DNA from: Chytridium lagenaria
Lineage: Eukaryota > Chytridiomycota > Chytridiomycetes > Chytridiales > Chytridiaceae
DNA: 64,000 nt
NCBI GenBank assembly: GCA_025449115.1
Contig: JAHLKC010000053.1
Coordinates: 124,001-188,000, forward strand
Direction: 5' to 3'
Shown here: in pieces, positions 22,726-37,800 of the stretch
How the letters are laid out: the number at the start of each line of letters is the position of its first letter
Position numbering within the stretch: the first letter of the stretch is position 1
Notes under the pieces: model-generated
Told to the model about the DNA's origin: nothing
Seen by the model: only the letters and a program-made list of their open reading frames with translations
The model's database searches: none
Made by a program: the position numbers and the translations under genes

Positions 22726-24335
22726 TCACCCTAAAGGGCGAGGCCGAGGAGAGGCAACGAAAGGACAGCCAGACTCTGCCAATAACACAGTGTTGATATT
22801 CGACCTTTACTCTCTCGAATACCATATGCGCATGGAGGTGGTACGGCGCAATGGGAACGATGATCGTATGTGTTGAAGTGGTTGAAAGCAAAATGATAAC
22901 TTACCAGACGGTATCTGCGGTGGCGAGCATCATGTGTCGCGGGTTCACCAGGACGAGGTGCGGTGGCTCGCGATGACCTTCCAGCGATTTCAAGGCTCTT
23001 CCACTGTGTGCCTCCCACATGAGGATATCTCCCTTTTCATAACCTAAAACCCCTTTGTTAAGTACATTGTCAAAGAAAAATAACAACCAAAGTACCTGCA
23101 ACTACAAAATTCCCGTCTGGTGTAAATGTAGCATCCAACTCAACCGCCTTCTCCGAATCCCCAAAATGAAGCGTTGACACCACCTTATCACAATTCACAG
23201 CATCCAACACCATATGTGCACCAGTATTCGCAACAGCCAACAGATACTTTCCGCAATTTGAAAACTTGAAACTCGTCCATTCAAACGCCAGTTGTCCGGT
23301 CTTGTTGAAATGCCTCCAGGTGGGTTGACCTGGAACGCTATGAAGGGTCCAAGTGTGGGCATTTTTAGGTCAAAGAGACGGATTTCTCCAAGAGCTGTGT
23401 TGCCGACTGCGAAAACGGCGCCACTCGGGTCAAATGCGATGCATGATCTTGACCCTTGTTGAATGTTAATAGAGCCCTACCAGGAAAATTTTAGTGTAAA
23501 GCTCATAATGGGTTTTAGGTAAGATTGCGTCAACGTCAACCAACCACTGCGTTCCCGCCTCTTAAATCCCAATGTTTTACGGTACCGTCTCTGGAAGCCG
23601 AAAGGAACTGGTCATCGTGTGGTGCCATCTCGAGTGCTGTTACTCTATAAAAACTCTGTAAAAACCTTTTCCGTTTATTATTCAACCTACTTTTCCGTAT
23701 GTCCTTTAAAGTACCGAAGATACTTGTTGTCGTGAAAGGATAGGTATCGAATAGCATCTAATAAAGAAACAACCAATTTTGGTAATCAACGACAATGCAT
23801 GGCAAGCAATGAACACTCACGGTCCTCTTTTGTCGATGCATGGAGAATATTATTGGATTTGTGTGTAAACCTTCCAAGCGTACATCCGTACTTTTTACTA
23901 TAGCTGGTCTTCTTTAAACTGCCATACATTCATCAGTTCAACCTTTTAAACAGAAAGTAGGCACTCACACGCCGTTCAAGCAATCGTAGATATGCATGGT
24001 CTCGTCATCGCCCACCGACAGGCAGTGATCACCAGTACCATCAAAGTCAATCGAGTTGATACGTTTACTATGATCTGCGAATACTTTGGCTTCTTGGGAT
24101 GAAGCGAATGGAATAGGCCGTTAGAAAAGCGAAGTCCACCATAGCAAGGAACGCAGGATGAAGGGGGAGAGCGATATAAGGATAGGTAGATGGAAAGACT
24201 GCTCATTTGCATACATATTTTAAAGTTCTCCAGTCGTTCCGCAGTTAGCGTATCCCCTCTGATGGTGTGTGTTTCTGCAACCATGTCGTTGTCGTCAAGC
24301 TTTTGTCCCAATGTGGGTTTTGAGGTTCCCTTCAA
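22726..24335 (-). CDS. WD40 protein of the WDR82/Swd2 family (COMPASS subunit)
   Basis: Starts at ATG 24335; exon 1 ends at 24215 and exon 2 begins at 24089. Recognisable segments in order are [99 protein letters not shown]-type and [17 protein letters not shown] blades. [16 protein letters not shown] is highly characteristic of WDR82/Swd2, a seven-bladed propeller that joins Set1/COMPASS for H3K4 methylation and also the cleavage/polyadenylation-associated phosphatase module. At least five introns are visible. Frame slips occur in the 23100-23350 segment. The last exon is uncertain: the stop at 22726-22728 assumes an acceptor at about 22818. Its neighbours include another likely chromatin protein, the SET/MYND gene 0.9 kb away in convergent orientation. 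Confidence 0.85.
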
Positions 24336-24673
24336 ATTTATTCTTTTTTTTCAAAGTCCATCAAGTTAATAAAATATTTTCCCTTAGTTTGAAGGGGGGA
24401 TAAAGCAAGACGGGACCAGCCGACGCCACATGGTCTATGCGCAAACAACGATTAATGAGGATTTTTATTTACCTTCGTCGAAATTCTGCTGACGCTTTTT
24501 CAAAAGGCACGGGAAGAGGCGCACAAATCGTTTTCCCTTCATTGCGTTCAACGCGTTCCCCTTCAGCCGGCTATCGCGTAGATCACCTATAAAGAAGGGG
24601 GTGCCTCGATGCGACATTCTTAATTATATCACCTTTTTTTAACTCTTTCTCGCTTCCCCCTCCATACCGCACT

Positions 24674-25482
24674 ATGTTTAAGAAAACTGACATCTCTTCG
24701 GCAAAGTCCAAAGTGCCCTTAATTTTACTCATACTGATCCTCGGTCTCAACATTGGCTGCATCTTCCTTCATCACCAAGCTATTGAAGAGCCTGCATGGT
24801 TAGTCCTCAAGTCCTCGATTCACCCCCCAAAGAACTTTTTCAAGTCCTCCGTTCAAATCGATGTTATCATCAAGTTCGGCTTTGATATCGTCTGCACTAG
24901 CGTAAATGACGGCAAGCTTTTCTGCATGGACCCACCACCTTGTGGTCCTCTGTGTTCGCGATGGTCTGCAGCTAAGTATGTCGCCTGCTTCTAAAGGTTT
25001 TTCTGACAGCCTTTTTTTTTTTTTACTGTTGCCATCTACAGGGTTTCTTCTTGGGTAACGCGTATTGCAATGTACCTATCAGCCGTTGGCACCATTTGGC
25101 TTGCTATTACGTGGAAAAAGGAGCCGCGTAGGATTCTCATTGATGGATTACTCGGTCTGTTGGGATTAACAGGTACGTAAATCACTTGTGAGAAATACTT
25201 GGGATGAGATACAAAGTATAACTTTAACTCTTTCAAACTTCAGCTGCGTCCTCCGTAATTCTTTTGGCCGTTATATCCTCGATTAGACCAGACCTTGACG
25301 TTGATATATCTTCAGTGGTAAACCTCCCTCTCATCAACAGTGTTGCTGCTGATCCCATTGCTGAGCTTGACTCAAGTTTTTTCATGGAATTGGCAGTGTG
25401 TCTCTTGATGGTGATCAACGTTGGCGTATTTGTTTTTGTAAGACGAAGTTTAATGAGGTCTTCGTCGTTCGCAAGCGCATAA
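24674..25482 (+). CDS. Small four-transmembrane protein, tetraspan type
   Basis: Three exons join exactly: 24674-24975, 25042-25172 and 25244-25482, with donors GTATGT and GTACGT and acceptors CAG, giving 223 residues without any frame slip. Hydrophobic stretches are at residues about 14-32, 106-123, 135-160 and 195-215. The first loop is large and holds a cysteine cluster (VCTSV, LFCMD, PPCGPLC). The C-terminus is short and basic/serine-rich (RRSLMRSSSFASA). The plan resembles that of the 2081-3325 protein, but I see no sequence similarity between them. The family is unrecognised; a plasma- or endomembrane tetraspan is the inference. Its start lies 338 bp from the start of the divergent WDR82/Swd2 gene. 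Confidence 0.8.
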
Positions 25483-25805
25483 CATTAGTTCCTTGTTTTT
25501 TCTTGTTTCCGGTTAATTAATACCGGCAATTTATTTATCGTAACTTCCGCCTTGCCATGTACATTGAAATAAAGAACTGTTTCCATCATCTCTTATTCTC
25601 ACATGCCACCCCATATGAAGCGCTTAACGTGAGACGGGGGACAAAGTATTGGGAATCATAAGATTCGTAGGAGATTTCATTTTTGGAACGACATCACCAC
25701 AAACAGCTCTTTTTCTATTTCTCTTCATATTTTCAATACATGCAAATACTAACAACAACGGGAGTTTCTTGGATTGTTTTGGATATTGTCTACTGTAAAA
25801 TACAA
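25483..25805. other. Short convergent spacer
   Basis: Between the tetraspan gene and the 3' end of the ASH-domain gene. AATAAA at about 25568 could serve the upstream plus-strand gene as a polyadenylation signal. Nothing else seen. Confidence 0.5.
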
Positions 25806-28800
25806 CTATCTTGACGGCCTGTAATTTTTCTTCTCGAGGTACACCTGTTTTTCCAAAGGTCTGATAAAATTGAGTGCTTCTTGCCTCCGTAGAGCATCTC
25901 TTTCTCTTGGTTCGCCGCTTCTTGACTGCAAGATGTTAGAAAATTTAAAGTTGCTGGTAAAATAGTGTACCTTTGTGCCCTGATCCAACGCCATCGACAC
26001 GCGATTCATGTACCACTTCTTTGCACGTGGTGGAAGGTCTCGCGGGATTGCTGGGGGTCGGATGACATACGCAGAGAGGTCGATGCTATCAATGATGGGC
26101 TTGAATAGAAAGAGTTAGACAACAAGGAATATTACAAATATGGGTGGGTACCTCTGCTGCATGAATATACTGAAGTTCCATGGAGGGCAATAATGGTGCC
26201 ACACGCTCCACTGGTAATAACACCTTCCACAGGTTTCGTTCTGAGCCAAATCGATTTTCTTCCTGTGCCATAATATCAATTATAGCCTCAAACGAGTTGT
26301 CGGAACGCGCAAATGCTCTAATGCTATCTTGAAGGAGAGAATCCGGCGAAAGTACGGTGGCCTTTACGTTAATGGGGATGCATTTCGCTTCCGTCAAGGT
26401 GCGGGTCCGGACCTGCATGGATAACATGTCCTCACCAACCTTGAGACCCTATTTCATAGCGTTATTTTGGACAGCTTAATTACAAAACCCACCCTCAAAG
26501 TTACTGTAAACTTCTGCTTCATCTTTGGTTGGATCACGGCACTAGCAGGCGTTATAGAGTAGAACACTTTATCCGTTTGAAGTTCAACGTTATCCTGCAT
26601 TTCGATGCCATCAGCCGTCACAATTGATATATCGACGACCGTGTCGCCACAATTCACGACCTCGAAATACTTCTTGGCCTTTTGACCAACAATGACCTTG
26701 GGGAAACTGACGTTAATTGTAGGCACCCCTGATACTGGTCTGGGAGTGTCGTCATCTTCCGATCCAAAGGTAAAATTGCAAGTTCCGCCAACTCCCTCAA
26801 GCTCAATAGTTCCAAGAACCTCGGGCTCCTTTTGATTAGGACGGAGGTCAAGGTTGAGAAAAGTGATTTCGGCTTTTCGTGTTGTCTCCATATCCGGAGG
26901 TGAAAATATAACCTGAATCTCCTTTGTTTCTCCAGGTTGAAGGACGAGTTCTCTACATAGAGGTGTAAGCGACGTCCGTTGTGAGCAAAACGAGTATATG
27001 TAACTTACGCTGGCATATCCGTGAGAAAATGGTTGTCGTTTGATTGGAGACCCAACCTGACAGCGACATCAGACGGGTTGGAAATATGCACCCTTCTGAA
27101 TTCTGGAGCTCCTACACCGACCACACCAAATGCGACCTTAGATTTATCTAAGGCAATATGAGGTTCAACACCTCGACCTTGAAGTTGAACGATGTGATTT
27201 CCCTCCCCGGTTTCTAGATACGCTGAGGCGCTATAAGCAGCCCCAGACTTTGGTGTAAACTGTATTGGAATTCTGATGAGCTGTCTCGGTTTTGCAATTC
27301 CCTTTAAAAAAATTATTAGAGGTGGACTAAGTCAAAGGGCCTCACCTGGACGAGGTTGTTCGGTATTTGGAAGATATCGGCGAATTGTTTGTCAACATAG
27401 AATTTGTATGGCATTTGACGACGAACAGGATTTCTGAATTCAATAAACTGTTCGGTCGTAAAGAGCTTTTTGACAGCCCCAAATTGAATCGGTTCCGTAA
27501 GGTCAATGAAGGTGTTTCCTATAAAGGTAGTTAGCCTTTGATATTCTATCATGTAGAAGCCTACATCAATAAGAGTTCCATATAGGCTTATCTCTGTTTC
27601 AGGTACGCTGGGTATATGACATTTAATCTTAAGCGTGCCAGAATATGCAATGCTTGATGGGACATCCTGTTCGTCATCCGAAACTGTTAATGGTTCAAAG
27701 AAAACCTCAAACTCCCTGTATCCCTTCGAAGAAAGGGAGCCGGAGCTGGGTACCAGCCGATATTGCTATTTATGTCAGACTATTTATCGGAAATCATTTT
27801 AATACCTTTTCCGAAATGGCAGCCTCAAACGTCAATTTAAACAAGTTTGGGTTGTGAACAACAAATTTGCAGCTGCTCCAACGTTCATGGCAACCTCTCC
27901 GAAATCGAAGTCCTTTATCGTGTCTGAATCCAAGAGAAGCGCGTTTCCAGTTTCCATTATTGATCTGTACTTTGTCATCGACATGGTCGATAGATTAAAC
28001 GTCGTGCACTTGAAAGTCGCCGGGACAACTTGAGAGCCCGTGTACCCTGATCCGTTAACCGTTGAACAATTTGACAAAATGACGCTTGGTTCCCCTTGCA
28101 AGGAGAGCTGCTATCTGCGCCGAGTCTCCGTTGCCGGAGTTGTCGAGGGGCACGGGAACAAAGAGTTTGACATGAAACTTTGCGAAGCTTCGGTCAGCCT
28201 CTGAGGGCGGGAAGGGAGATGAGTTTGGTGAAATGTTAACGGACTTGAGGAGTAAGTGATAAACATTCGGACTCTATCTGCTCCTCGCTAGTATCAGGAT
28301 CTGTGGCTGTTGCTTCTCCCTTGACAGATATCGGGAAGATACAGTCGTTGTACACTGTAACAATTTGTTCAGATGTCTCTCCGAAACCCAATGCTGCCAA
28401 ATTGGAGCACATTCGGCAAAGATTCCTTGTGGAATTGATAGCTCGCGCCTAAAGAATATTAGAACCTTGACAGAAATGTAGATTTACCTTGTCCGATAAC
28501 TTTAATTTGTTTCGTACCAACTTGATACTTGAACGATATCAAGGTTTCGTACACAATAACTTCGGTTGGTCTAAACTTCAGCATAATCTCGGTGGACTCT
28601 TGAGGGCCAAGTTTGCCTGTAAGGCTGACATCCTCGCTAAGGTAGATATTCCCATCGAAATCCCATGGCGTTTGAATTTCGTACTCGAGAGCTGCGCTTC
28701 CCTAATGTATATAACCAAAAGAAAGTTGTTATAGTGATAAATAAAGTGGCCACAATAAGTAGACGCATCAATCATGGTTACCTCATTTCTCATCACCACT

Positions 28801-31800
28801 GCTGTCGACTTTTCAAATCCAAGTCCGAAATGATGGAAATCAAGAATTTCTGGCTCCAAGACCATCTTTGGAGTTCCTCCTGCGCCAAGAAGCTTGATCG
28901 ACGATAGCTCACTCCATTTATCATGAAGTTCATCCTATTTAAAAAAAAAATCAGCTTTCAAAAGATTTAGCTCAGTCTTGAACTTACGTCACATCGCTCG
29001 ACAATAAGCCTTGCCTCATGCCACTCATCTCCATCTTCGTTGATAGACTCAAAGATGGCTTCGATGTTGACAGTCTCATTTGGCGACAAGAATCCCTCTA
29101 TCGATAGTGTCAGATACGACACGCATAGAAAAAAGATATAGCATGAACAAACCTGATAAGCCCTTCAGTTTCCACGGAGATGCAAGTCGTTTTAAATCTG
29201 ACGAAGAAGATAATGTCTTTGACGCGGGTTTTGTAGCGCTTTTCTTTCCGCGTTTACCTTTTGGCGGTGCGAGGTCAGTAACAAGAGAAGTTTCGGATGA
29301 GCCAATGTCAGGCACGTCATGTAATGACTCCAAACGAAGCCGATACTTGACTTTATCAGCCCCAAAGTTTGTCAAGGATCTCAAGACTTCTGCTGTCTCG
29401 CCAACCATGATTCGGCCAACAGAAACGTCCTTGCGACTGTCAAGAGCAACTTGCTCCGAATAGGCGAAGAAGTCAAAGGGTAAAATCTTGGATTGCTTCC
29501 CTTTTCCAAGATTCGTTGACAGAATGAGGGACCCTTGAACGCGTAGGTGTTCCTTTGGAGTGACTGTCACATCTACGTGAATTGTCTGGCGAGGTTTCAA
29601 CATCATGCTTTGGGGATTCGGGCCCTTAAGCTCTTTGATTACAATTCGCATGATAGCTTTTACATCATCGTCTGCTTCAAGTCTCCAATCGAACGGGATA
29701 TCCAACCCGCCGGTATTTTGAACAGTTATCGTACATATTTGTATGTCCGTCATCGGCATGTTCTTCAAAATTAGCTCGCCAGTTATCTGCCACTCGCAGA
29801 TTCCGGACTGAGCTCTTACTGGAATCAAATACACTGGCGAGTCTGGAAGTATTACTTGAATTGATTCTTTAGTGACCTCAGGTTGTGTGGGAGTATAGAG
29901 CATCTTGATAGGAACGAACGAATTAGGTGCTATCAGCATGTTTCCATTCTGATCTCGAGGTGCATCAAAGGTCATGGCTTGATTTGAGTGAGATAGATTG
30001 AAGATGCCCTCCACGTTTCCAATGTTCCACAATTGAAAGTTCCTCTCATATCTCACTCCGACTATGCAAATACCCCAGTCAAGACCGTTAAACTTCACGT
30101 CCTGATCCATGGTGTAGATTGCTTTGGTTCTTGCGCCTCCACCAACACCAGCCAATTTAACGAGTATAGGCTGAGCCGACCAATGAACTATAAACTCAAG
30201 ATCGAAGGCCCCCTCTTGAGGAGGCTTAAACGTGACATTTAGAGGGAAAGCATCTCCAGGTTCGAGCTCGCCCTTAAGTTGACTCAATGTGTAGGCTGGT
30301 TGAGCGGCCTCCGTGCTTTGAAGCAAGTCCTCTTCGTTCACTTTAACAGCTGAAATTATTTCCAATCTCCAATAGTCTTTGTAAGTTCCAGTGTTTGAGA
30401 TGATAATGGTTCGAAACTCGGACTTGCCTCTACGAACTAGTCCGAAGTCTAAAAAGGTGGGCTCAACTTTGATCTTCGGATTGCCAACTTTGGCTGTGAC
30501 GATGAAGGAGAGCACTCGATCGCCTCCGGACATTACATAATATCCTTGTTGGTAGTTCCCTGACACCTTAGCAGTGAAGCTTGCAGAGATATTCTCGCCA
30601 CTCTCTGGCTGGATTTCTCCTTTCATTGGCTTTAGAACAAAAAGAGGCTCTGATTTATCTGAAGAATCAAAGTCCGGCGGACGGACACTGATTAAATCAT
30701 CCTCCTTTATCTCAAAGTCAAATGCTAGATTCCCAAGATTCGGGAGATTGAAAAGCAAAACGTCCTCAAGACGGTCACCACCTCGGATCAGTCCAATGTT
30801 AAAATCGTTCTCAAGTTTTTCTGACTGAGGCTCAGCAAGTGAAAGTGCCTCCATGATATGAGTTGTCTCCTGAACTTTTCGAAGAGCCGAAGAAAGGAAT
30901 TCTCTGTTTACAATCCAACGGTTCGAAAGCTGATCTTTTACAGCCTTGATAACACCCCTTGTGCTTTCAATAATTTTGTTGTTAATTTCCTCCAAAAGCT
31001 CTTTCTGCATCTTAGGATCATACGAGCCGCTCGTGTCAGACACCATTTGCTGGGCAAGAGCCATCAGATCTTCAACAGGCCTCCGAACAGCGTCAAACTC
31101 TTGAGCAATCTCAGTAAACACGCTGTCATCCAGTGGGGTTTCTTCGCGTTCCTGCCCCTTCCGAGACTGTCGTCCACGTGTTTTAGTCCGACTTTTCGTG
31201 GACTTGCGACTCTCACTAGATCGAATTCCCCTGCGAGGAGTTCCGGGATTGTATCTCCCGATTCCCACCACGGGCGACGATGAGCCCAGTTCATTATCAT
31301 TTTTTAGAGCGCCAGTCAATTCCTCAAGCTCAACCTCCAAAGTAGACAGTTGGTCAAGGTATCTAACAGCTGTCGACTCCTCAATCTCGGAATGATCTTC
31401 AGTGATGGCTAACTTCCTTCTACGAGCAGATGCAGATGTTCGTGGAGCCGAACGCTGCCTTTCACCTTCAGTATAGTCGTACTCCGCACCTGCTTCTTCA
31501 CCGTTGATCAAATCTTCTTTACTAGAAATCTTTGGCAAGGCAGTGGGTGGTTTAGACGGGAGTCTGATCCGACCTGAAGCAGTTTTTCTTGCCTCACCAT
31601 CAACCCCTTTGGCTCCATCTCTGCTGTCCTGTTTACGATTGAGGATAGCCGCAGAGCCCGCCATGCGGGAAGAATCTGCGGCCCGTTTGACCCTGCTTCG
31701 TAGATCTGAACCATCAAATATTCTGCTTCCGGAAGCAATTCGTTTCTTTTGCTCATCACCAGCCTTTTCTAGCAATGCCGCTTCATATGGTGTTAAGGCT

Positions 31801-34800
31801 GAAGCAATATCTCTCTTCGGAGCTTTCTGGCTTTGGCGTCGCTCACTGCTGACAGAATCATCAGCAGTGCCTCTTCTGGATGCAGTTGGTCTCCCTTCTG
31901 TAGCAGTTCCTTGACGTGACTTGGCCTTTTCAAGTGTATCCTGAAGAGCCTTGGCGTTTCCGAGAAGTTTTCCACTAGACTTCGACAAAATGTTTACAAG
32001 GTCACCGTAGCTCTTGTAACTCTCCTCGTCGTCTCTTTTTGATGCCACTTTCGATGCCGACTTTCCTTTCCTGATGCCAGTATTAGGCTCGGCCGCACTT
32101 TCAGAAGTATCGTCACGAGCTGTCCTCTTGCCTGCACTTGCACTGGAGCGTTCGTTTAGGTCGCCACTCCCCACTCTCTTCTTGCGACGATTCCTCTGCT
32201 CTTCCGTTATTTCCATTTCGGCTGTACGAAGGCCTGCAAGAACATCTTGAAGATTCTCAATGTGAGATTGGAATGCCAAACGCGCTGTCTCGAATGGAGA
32301 TATCTTCGGAGTTGAGCTCTTCCCTTGGGATATTGGCTTGACTTGCTTCATTTCTGCAGTCTGCGTGCGAACACCAATCTCTTCTCGAACAGTTGGAGGT
32401 GCAATCTTTATTATTGCTTTACCTCCCGTCGTTGTAAGGTGACCAACGTACTGCTCACCATCTCTAGTTCTTACAGTGAATGTGGCGGATACAGTCGAGT
32501 TGTAATCCTTTGGGACTGCCTGGAAATTGATCGTGGCAGTTGAATTAGGCGCAATCACACCATGAGTAGGATTGGCGAAGAATATTTCAAACTCATCTGG
32601 AGGAGTTGGTACACCGTCCTTCAATAAATCGGATATCACAATCTCATACTCAATCGGTTTTGAGCTTGTGTTGGCAAAAGTAACAGGCCTATTATGAGTT
32701 TTATCGATTGCAGAGATTCCAAAGTTGAGGTTCATGGCTTCCTCTGGAATCATGAGGTAAGGGATTCCGACGATACCGTAGCACATCAAAGTCTTGACAC
32801 CAACGTCTGTCGTGAAAACAATTTCAGAAGATAACGGAGTGTAGTTTTCCGGCACGTAAGTTATTTCCAAGAAGATGGAATCTCCAGGCGGTATTGATCC
32901 ATTTTCCGGGTCAATAATCAAGAGAGGGCTCTTGCTTTCTGCTGACCAAAGACAAGCGGCGTTGCCGTCATTTTCAATTTCAATCTCAAGAGTCTTGTTT
33001 ACGTTGATGTAGGTAGTTTTAAAGTCAAGCTCCATTGAGGTAAGCCTGAACATGGGCACACCAATTTGAACTGCGATGGGAATGTATATTTCCTCCCACA
33101 CTCCTCGAGGAATACGTTCCCACCTTACAACTATGCTGGCTTTGGCGGTTATGTCCCTTTGGCAAGAACATTCGACGTCAAGAAGCTCAGCGGCACCCGA
33201 TGCCACTACACCCTCATGTTCAAACGGCTCATCATTGAGAAGACGATAGTCGGTAGAGGACTGTATAATTTCCAGACGGTATCTGCACTCTAAAAGACCT
33301 CGATTACTAAGCCTCAAGGATTTTATACCGATCGAGCCCAACTTTAAGCTCCCAAAGTCCAAAATATCGTCTGCGGCCAAATCCGCAGAGGCGCCAGTAC
33401 CAGAAAGTCTTATTGACTGAGTTCCATAATTATGTATGAAACGAGCCTCCCCTCGATATTGAAGTTGCTCTTTGGATGGATGGAACTCGATAGGAACTTC
33501 GAGTTTCTCTCCGGGAAGAACATGCCATTGGCGGCCGTTCACCCAAAACTCGGGGTTGATGAATTGCAATGACAGGTTCTGAGCTTCCATTGACATATTC
33601 AAGACTTGAAGGTAGAATGTTGAAGTCTCCTTGTTATGACCTGACCGAATAACACCATAGTGATCATTCCTTTGCCATGTAGAGCTACGGAGTGTGTCAC
33701 TTGCACTCCAAGACTCAGCTGGCGCCACGCCGAAATCATGGAATGGAGGAAAGAATTCGAGTGGTCGGTAGACATTCCCGACGACGTGTACCGACATTGA
33801 CTTTGAGATTGATGACAGATTTGATGATTCCTCGTCTGTAGTTATAGGCATGTAGTGAAACTGAATATCAGTATCTTTTCGAGGCTGATACTTGTTTAAG
33901 TATCCAAGCCTGAAATGATATGAGTAGAAAGGCCTCAATTGAGGAATTACAGGAATAATGTTCTGCTCCATTATACTGATAGTGCCAGACTTTAAAACAC
34001 TAATCGGAATACCATCTTCCTCGACAGCTGTCCCTCTCCGTAACCCTTTCAACGCCTTCTCACTGATATGTTTCTTCGTGAGACCATTTAATATAGCGAA
34101 GACTTTTAGCTTACGCCTCAAGATACCCCAATAGTCTTTCCGAATCGATACTTGAACTTTGCTTGCTCCTTGACTTCCCTCATAAGGTACAGTAGAAGTG
34201 ATATTCATGAACTCAATCTTGATCAATTCTGGTAGATCCGCCGTGATGGCTTTGATAGCCAAAGGCAGAGTACCCTTATTCGTTAAGTAGACCGAAAGCC
34301 AGGCAACAGTTCCCTCACGTTGATGTCCGAAGTCAATATCTTTCTGATCATACTTCTCGCAGATCAAATCAGCGGTGCCCCAATTCCAACCATTGGGATC
34401 AAGTAAAGCTTCTGGTTCGAAAAAATCAACATCTTGACGGTAGACGTCCGCGATTCCGTTGGGGAGAACGTAACGATCAATTCCTGAGAGACTTTGGGTG
34501 CGATCTGGAAGGTTTTTGGCGTGATGACAAATGGAGGTCTTGTTAAGAGCGTCACTCGCGCCTCTGTTGTTCCAGTGTTTGTTATCACAAAACGTCTTTT
34601 TCTTGTGCATAACAACAGTTGAACCAAAGTCAATGCTATCAGGAAACCAGAGAGAGAAGTATTTACAGTCTGACCTCGAGAATAATTGTAGTGATTTTCG
34701 CTGGCTTAGCCAACTGTCCATGGTTTCCTAATGTTAATTTCAGCAATACTCTCAAAAACCCCAGACGTATCACAATGAAACTTGAATGGCAACGGGTAAG

Positions 34801-37800
34801 TTTCAAAAGGGTGCAATTCCCCAAAATTCATCCCAGCCTCAAATGCAGAGAATTTGGTTTTTGAGCTCACAAACTTCAGGTTCCATGAGAACGATGAATT
34901 GTGGGTATTGCACAGCACCAAGAATTTGGTGTGAATGTCAAGAGCGTTAGAGCTTAATTCAACTTTTCCGAAATCATCACGGCGTTCCCGTCTTTGCCAA
35001 CAAGTGGGTAAACGAGGAATCCGAGAACGGTTGACTCATAAGCTGAATAGCATGGAAGCTGTGGTCTTCTTGCACAATTGCGAGACCGAACCCATACGTA
35101 GTGATATGATCAATAGCATCGTGAGGCGGCGTGAACATGACGTCAAAGTTACCGTATCTCCCTTTCTCATATCCCTCGATCTCGGATCAATATTGAACAA
35201 AGTTGATCCAAAAAAGTCTGTCGAGAGCTCTTTGCTTCCTCTATGTTGAACCATAATCGGAAGTATTTGCGAGCGTCTCATAGGAGTATCATCTGAAATA
35301 CGTTCAGGACGTGGTTGCCGAAAGACAAGTGAATCTTTAAAGAAGTTCACATCACACGCTGCAGTATCTGAGGCTGACCGTTTTGCTGGAACAGGGCCAC
35401 TGATATCGAACCGTTTCTCTCGTTCAGATTCCTCCTCAGGATATTCGTCAATAAGTCTTTTAGGGTGTGACATCCACATACGAAGGAAGTCTATCCCATT
35501 CTTATCAGGAAGCTCTCCAGGTTTGTGAGCGTAGGGTTCAAGACATATGCCTATCAGCGAAAGAGGATTTCCAGATATAGCGGCATTGAAATCAACATTG
35601 AATGGTTTCAAAAGCCCTAAAGAAATTCTTTTCATGAACGGTCCTCGCATCATTCCTGTGAAGCCAAATGTGATCGGCAGAATTGAGAATGCCTTGACTT
35701 TCGAAGGTTCCTCTTCATCTTGGGATGCAGTAGCAGAAAAGTAGCTTAGCTTTGGTTCTTCTTCTTTTTCTCGTTATTCCCCAAACCTTTAAGCACGAAG
35801 CTGATGTCGTAGTGAGAATCGTTGACGAGCGTAAGGGTGAGCTGTTCGGTTTGACCGGGCAAACAAGGCTTCAGGAAGGCGAAGTCCCAGGTTGGGAAAA
35901 ACACAGGTTGGCCCACGTACGCCATGATGTAGAGTGGAATATTTTGGAATTCCGGGGCAAATGACTTCAATAGCAGTTCGAACGTTGCCTTTTAATGCTA
36001 GAGCCCCTTCACCAATATTTAAAACGACCTCCACCGTGTTTGCCATTCTTGGAGGAATTCGAACAAGTAGGGACATGTGATGGCGGGGTTATGTGGGAAC
36101 AGCCCAATAGTTATGATGGTATCGACAGATTCATAATCGTCACACACCGCATGATGGTCTGAGGCTCTGCAGACCAAATTCCAAAATCAAGCGTATGGCC
36201 TCTTTCCGGCTCTCCGCATCCGCAGTAGCCGACATCATATTTTGAATAATGTTGATATCATCAGGTGTCAACGGAATATGCGTTCGAGGTAAGGTAACAT
36301 CAGCTCTCCTAAACTTTTTCATGAATTCACTTCGCTCCCTCGTCAAAGCTTCTCACCCGCCATGGAGTTATCTTTTGCTTCAGGTATAAGTGCGATAGGG
36401 ATCCCTGCAATTCCCTGCAAAGCAACCTTGATGATGTCCCCTCCTGGCGCACTTATAATTAGTATATCCGTGAACCTCCCCAAGTTTGCCGGTTCAAACA
36501 CACTGATATTTGCTTGGATTCACCAGGTTGAAGCCTTACAGACCGTGTAGTGAGGTTATACGGTCTTTGTCGTCCAATACCCTCCATCACTTGATCCACT
36601 GTCACCCCTTCCTGTCCAGCAAGCATTGCCGCAGCAGCAAGACTCGCTGTCTGTTCCTCAATCTCACTCTGCAAATCCGCTGTGAGCGTTACAACGGTCG
36701 CTGAAACGTTTTCAGCCTTCAACACGATCTCTTTCTTTTTTCAGGAAGAATCCAAGCGTCAACAGAATTAGGTGATATCTTGACAAAACTTTGACGAATG
36801 GCGATTAAACTGCAGAAAGCGAGCTTTTTCCCTGTATCGTCAATAAGACTCATCGAGCCCTCCACGCGTTCAGATTGCATTGCCCGAGGGAAATACGTGA
36901 GTGTAATTTGGGCGACACCTTCACTTGTAACCGGAGATGAAACGATTGAACGCGAAAATGTCCGTGGTAAGACTGATACAAAGAAGTCACGCTCTTCATG
37001 ATCACCACGTCCAGCACGGTATCGAAGCACCGCCACCTTTGTAACGGGAGCGTTAACTTGGAAGTCAAGAACAGATGGTTTCAATTGCAACTCTCATATG
37101 TGTGGGTCTCAGGTAAGCAAAATCTTCGCTCTCCTTTAAGAACGCCACCGTGTCTTTAGGGTCTGCTATGGCCTCTTCGTCAATATCAGCGTATAAATCG
37201 TTCTCAAATGCAGCTCTTGAGTAATCACGAAGCCTATGTACGGTTCCAACAGCTCTTGGTCGGTTGTTATAGTAAGCGTTACTCAGTTCCGGTTGAACTG
37301 CTTGTAAAGTTGAGATTAACGCATTGGTGATGGCGAGGTGATCAATTTTTTTTCCTGGAACTCTTATCAATTTAGGTTCCCTTGGTCCTCTCCTTCGAGT
37401 ATCCTCCTCATCGTCTTCAGAGTCACTTGCTTCAATGAATATATCCTCCTCTTCTTCAAAAACTGGCCAATTGACTTGATCGTTCTTCGATATCGGCAAA
37501 ATCATTATTCCGCGGTGATGCATCAACGACGGAATATCGTAATAAGCAATTCCATCCGACGTAAAGCCGACCGGGGGTGGAAGCGTACACCCACGCGGGA
37601 TGTAACAGGGTTGACCACTGTTATCGTACCCCGCGATTTGGTTTCGAGCACCTTCCACCAGTTTGCCGTCAGGAGAGTAGAATCTTATACCATCAGTTGT
37701 CAGACCTGCGGGTTGAGGTTTCACCGCTGCGGTTTTTCCAAAGTAAGGGATGTTCTCGGAGGTATAACCGGCAGGAATTGGAGGAAGATTGACAGGGGGG

